This document shows, piece by piece, positions 5,168-6,162 of a stretch of 6,162 nt of DNA. Source of the stretch: Lachnospiraceae bacterium UBA1251. Lineage in GTDB: Bacteria; Bacillota; Clostridia; Lachnospirales; Lachnospiraceae. Every line of letters begins with the position of its first letter. Within the stretch, counting starts at the first letter, position 1. The stretch is taken from NCBI GenBank assembly GCA_002308255.1, contig DBVZ01000047.1, positions 6,928 to 13,089 of the forward strand. Direction: 5' to 3'. Position numbers and translations under genes: made by a program. The notes beneath the pieces were generated by a model, which was not told where the DNA came from, made no database searches, and worked only from the letters and a program-made list of their open reading frames with translations.

Positions 5168-6088
5168 ATGGACAGCATAATTCTGATCAAACAGCTCTTT
5201 GTTCTGTTCGCGATGATCGCGACAGGTTATTGTGCATTTCGCCTCAAATTTTTCGGGAAGATCGGCCAGCATGAGATCAGCACGCTGATCGCGAAAATAC
5301 TGACGCCGGCATTTATCCTCTCGTCCGTTACGGGAGAATATCCCGAAAATATTTCTATGATGATGCGGCAGAGCGCGGTCCTCGCCGTTTTTTATCTGGC
5401 GGTTCCGATCGCGGGAAGTCTTATTTACGTTCTGATCCGGAGGCCGGCAAGGCAGAAACGGTATATTGATCTGCTTGTTCTGTCATTTACCAACGTCGGG
5501 TTCTTTGCCGTGCCCATTGTCCGGGGCGTATTCGGAGACAGCTTTACGGTTTATCTTATACCGTATATACTGGGCTTTAATTTTATGGTATATACGCTGG
5601 GAACGTACTACGCGATCCGCACCGGAGACGGCACGGCCGCGTTTTCACTGATAAAAATGCTCAATCCGGGCACCATTGCCGCCGTCGCCGCAATGCTTGT
5701 TTTCCTGACAGGTCTCAGGCTGCCCTCTCCGGTTGTTTCCGTCCTCAAATATTTCGGCGACACCGGTGTGCCGCTTTCCATGCTCCTGATCGGCGCGAGT
5801 CTCGCGCAGCTCGATCTCAAAAAAGTGATCCTGAGTGCGGATAACTGGATCGTAACGATCGTGAAAATGCTGATCATCCCGGCAGCCGGCATTCTCCTCG
5901 TCCGTAATCTGCCGTTTGAGAAGACCGCTCTCGCTATTTTTTTAATTGAGATCTCCATGCCCGCCGCTTCCCTGATCGGCGTGCTTGCGGAAGAATACGG
6001 CAGAAAAGGGAACGAAGCCAATAAGATGATCGCGCTCACAACGCTGGTGTCGGTAGTGACGATCCCGCTTCTGTCCCTGCTGCTTTGA
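5168..6088 (+). CDS. AEC (auxin efflux carrier) family transporter
   Basis: A 306-residue, probably 10-helix inner-membrane carrier of the AEC/bile-arsenite superfamily. Bacterial members include malonate and malate transporters (MdcF, MleP); most move organic acids or are uncharacterised. The first helix (about 5-25, IKQLFVLFAMIATGYCAFRL) is typical. The two halves carry the usual glycine/proline-broken helices: TNVGFFAVPI at 108-117 in the first half, and PLSMLLIGASLA at 202-213 and ISMPAAS at 262-268 in the second. NPGTIAA at 166-172 begins the second half. The polar linker around 151-162 is short. Length is normal for the family (about 300-320). AAGGGG seven bases before the ATG at 5168 supports the start. 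It is a single gene with its own strong promoter, divergent from the DUF5058-like operon, and is bracketed by two copies of the intergenic repeat. The substrate cannot be read from the sequence; an organic acid is a reasonable guess. Confidence 0.93.
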   Translation: MDSIILIKQLFVLFAMIATGYCAFRLKFFGKIGQHEISTLIAKILTPAFILSSVTGEYPENISMMMRQSAVLAVFYLAVPIAGSLIYVLIRRPARQKRYIDLLVLSFTNVGFFAVPIVRGVFGDSFTVYLIPYILGFNFMVYTLGTYYAIRTGDGTAAFSLIKMLNPGTIAAVAAMLVFLTGLRLPSPVVSVLKYFGDTGVPLSMLLIGASLAQLDLKKVILSADNWIVTIVKMLIIPAAGILLVRNLPFEKTALAIFLIEISMPAASLIGVLAEEYGRKGNEANKMIALTTLVSVVTIPLLSLLL

Positions 6089-6132
6089 TTGAAATACCGC
6101 TGTCATTCAACCCGTTTGATTGCTTCTCAGGA
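6089..6132. other. Short spacer after the AEC gene, no clear terminator
   Basis: The 44 bases after the transporter stop contain only a small inverted repeat, TTGAA (6089-6093) with TTCAA (6106-6110), and no T run. I see no strong intrinsic terminator before the second repeat copy. Confidence 0.4.
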
Positions 6133-6159
6133 GAGTCAGGGGACGTATCAGGTGACTCA
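6133..6159 (+). repeat. Palindromic intergenic repeat, copy 2
   Basis: Same orientation and same 27-bp layout as copy 1 at 5057-5083: the 17-bp core GAGTCAGGGGACGTATC is identical, then three differing bases (AGG instead of TCC), then identical TGACTCA. The three changes remove the inner part of the stem, so only GAGTCA/TGACTC (6 bp) still pairs. The element may continue past the window end. Confidence 0.75.
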
Positions 6160-6162
6160 TTT

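Noticed and set aside
5608..6039. 143-codon minus-strand frame inside the AEC gene
   Set aside because: It is antisense to a well-supported transporter and has no family resemblance or initiation signal.

Overview
The window reads as a piece of chromosome from a Gram-positive bacterium of the Clostridia (Bacillota), possibly Lachnospiraceae-like. The grounds are strong AGGAGG-type ribosome binding sites, sigma-A-like promoters, moderately high GC for that group, a DUF5058-like membrane protein (a family I associate with Firmicutes) and short repeats of a kind I recall from clostridial genomes. This placement is inference; no marker gene is present.

Left part (1-1860), minus strand: a sugar-acid catabolic operon. 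Its promoter lies near 1818-1846. It is followed by a glucarate dehydratase gene (gudD, 384-1715) with every expected catalytic residue. After 48 bp comes a dihydrodipicolinate synthase/KDG-aldolase family gene, cut by the window edge at position 1. GudD turns glucarate into 5-keto-4-deoxyglucarate. The second enzyme probably consumes that product, either by aldol cleavage to pyruvate plus tartronate semialdehyde or by dehydration/decarboxylation to 2-oxoglutarate semialdehyde.

Middle part (1861-4958): a membrane-anchored M20 metallopeptidase of the PM20D1/CPS1 type on the plus strand (1983-3437). It converges, across a 33-bp gap, on a two-gene minus-strand operon (4958-3471). The operon encodes two polytopic membrane proteins: a DUF5058-like protein and a 229-residue protein I cannot assign. 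Together they may form an uptake system for an acylated or peptide-like amino-acid conjugate plus the hydrolase that cleaves it. This is the most likely place for an undescribed system here, and the functional link is inference.

Right part (4959-6162): a divergent promoter region and an auxin-efflux-carrier (AEC) family transporter (5168-6088, plus strand). The transporter gene is bracketed by two same-orientation copies of a short repeat, GAGTCAGGGGACGTATC-NNN-TGACTCA. The left copy forms a long hairpin ending 3 bp before the transporter's -35 box. A decayed third copy seems to lie just left of it. No transposase, CRISPR array, tRNA or rRNA was seen.
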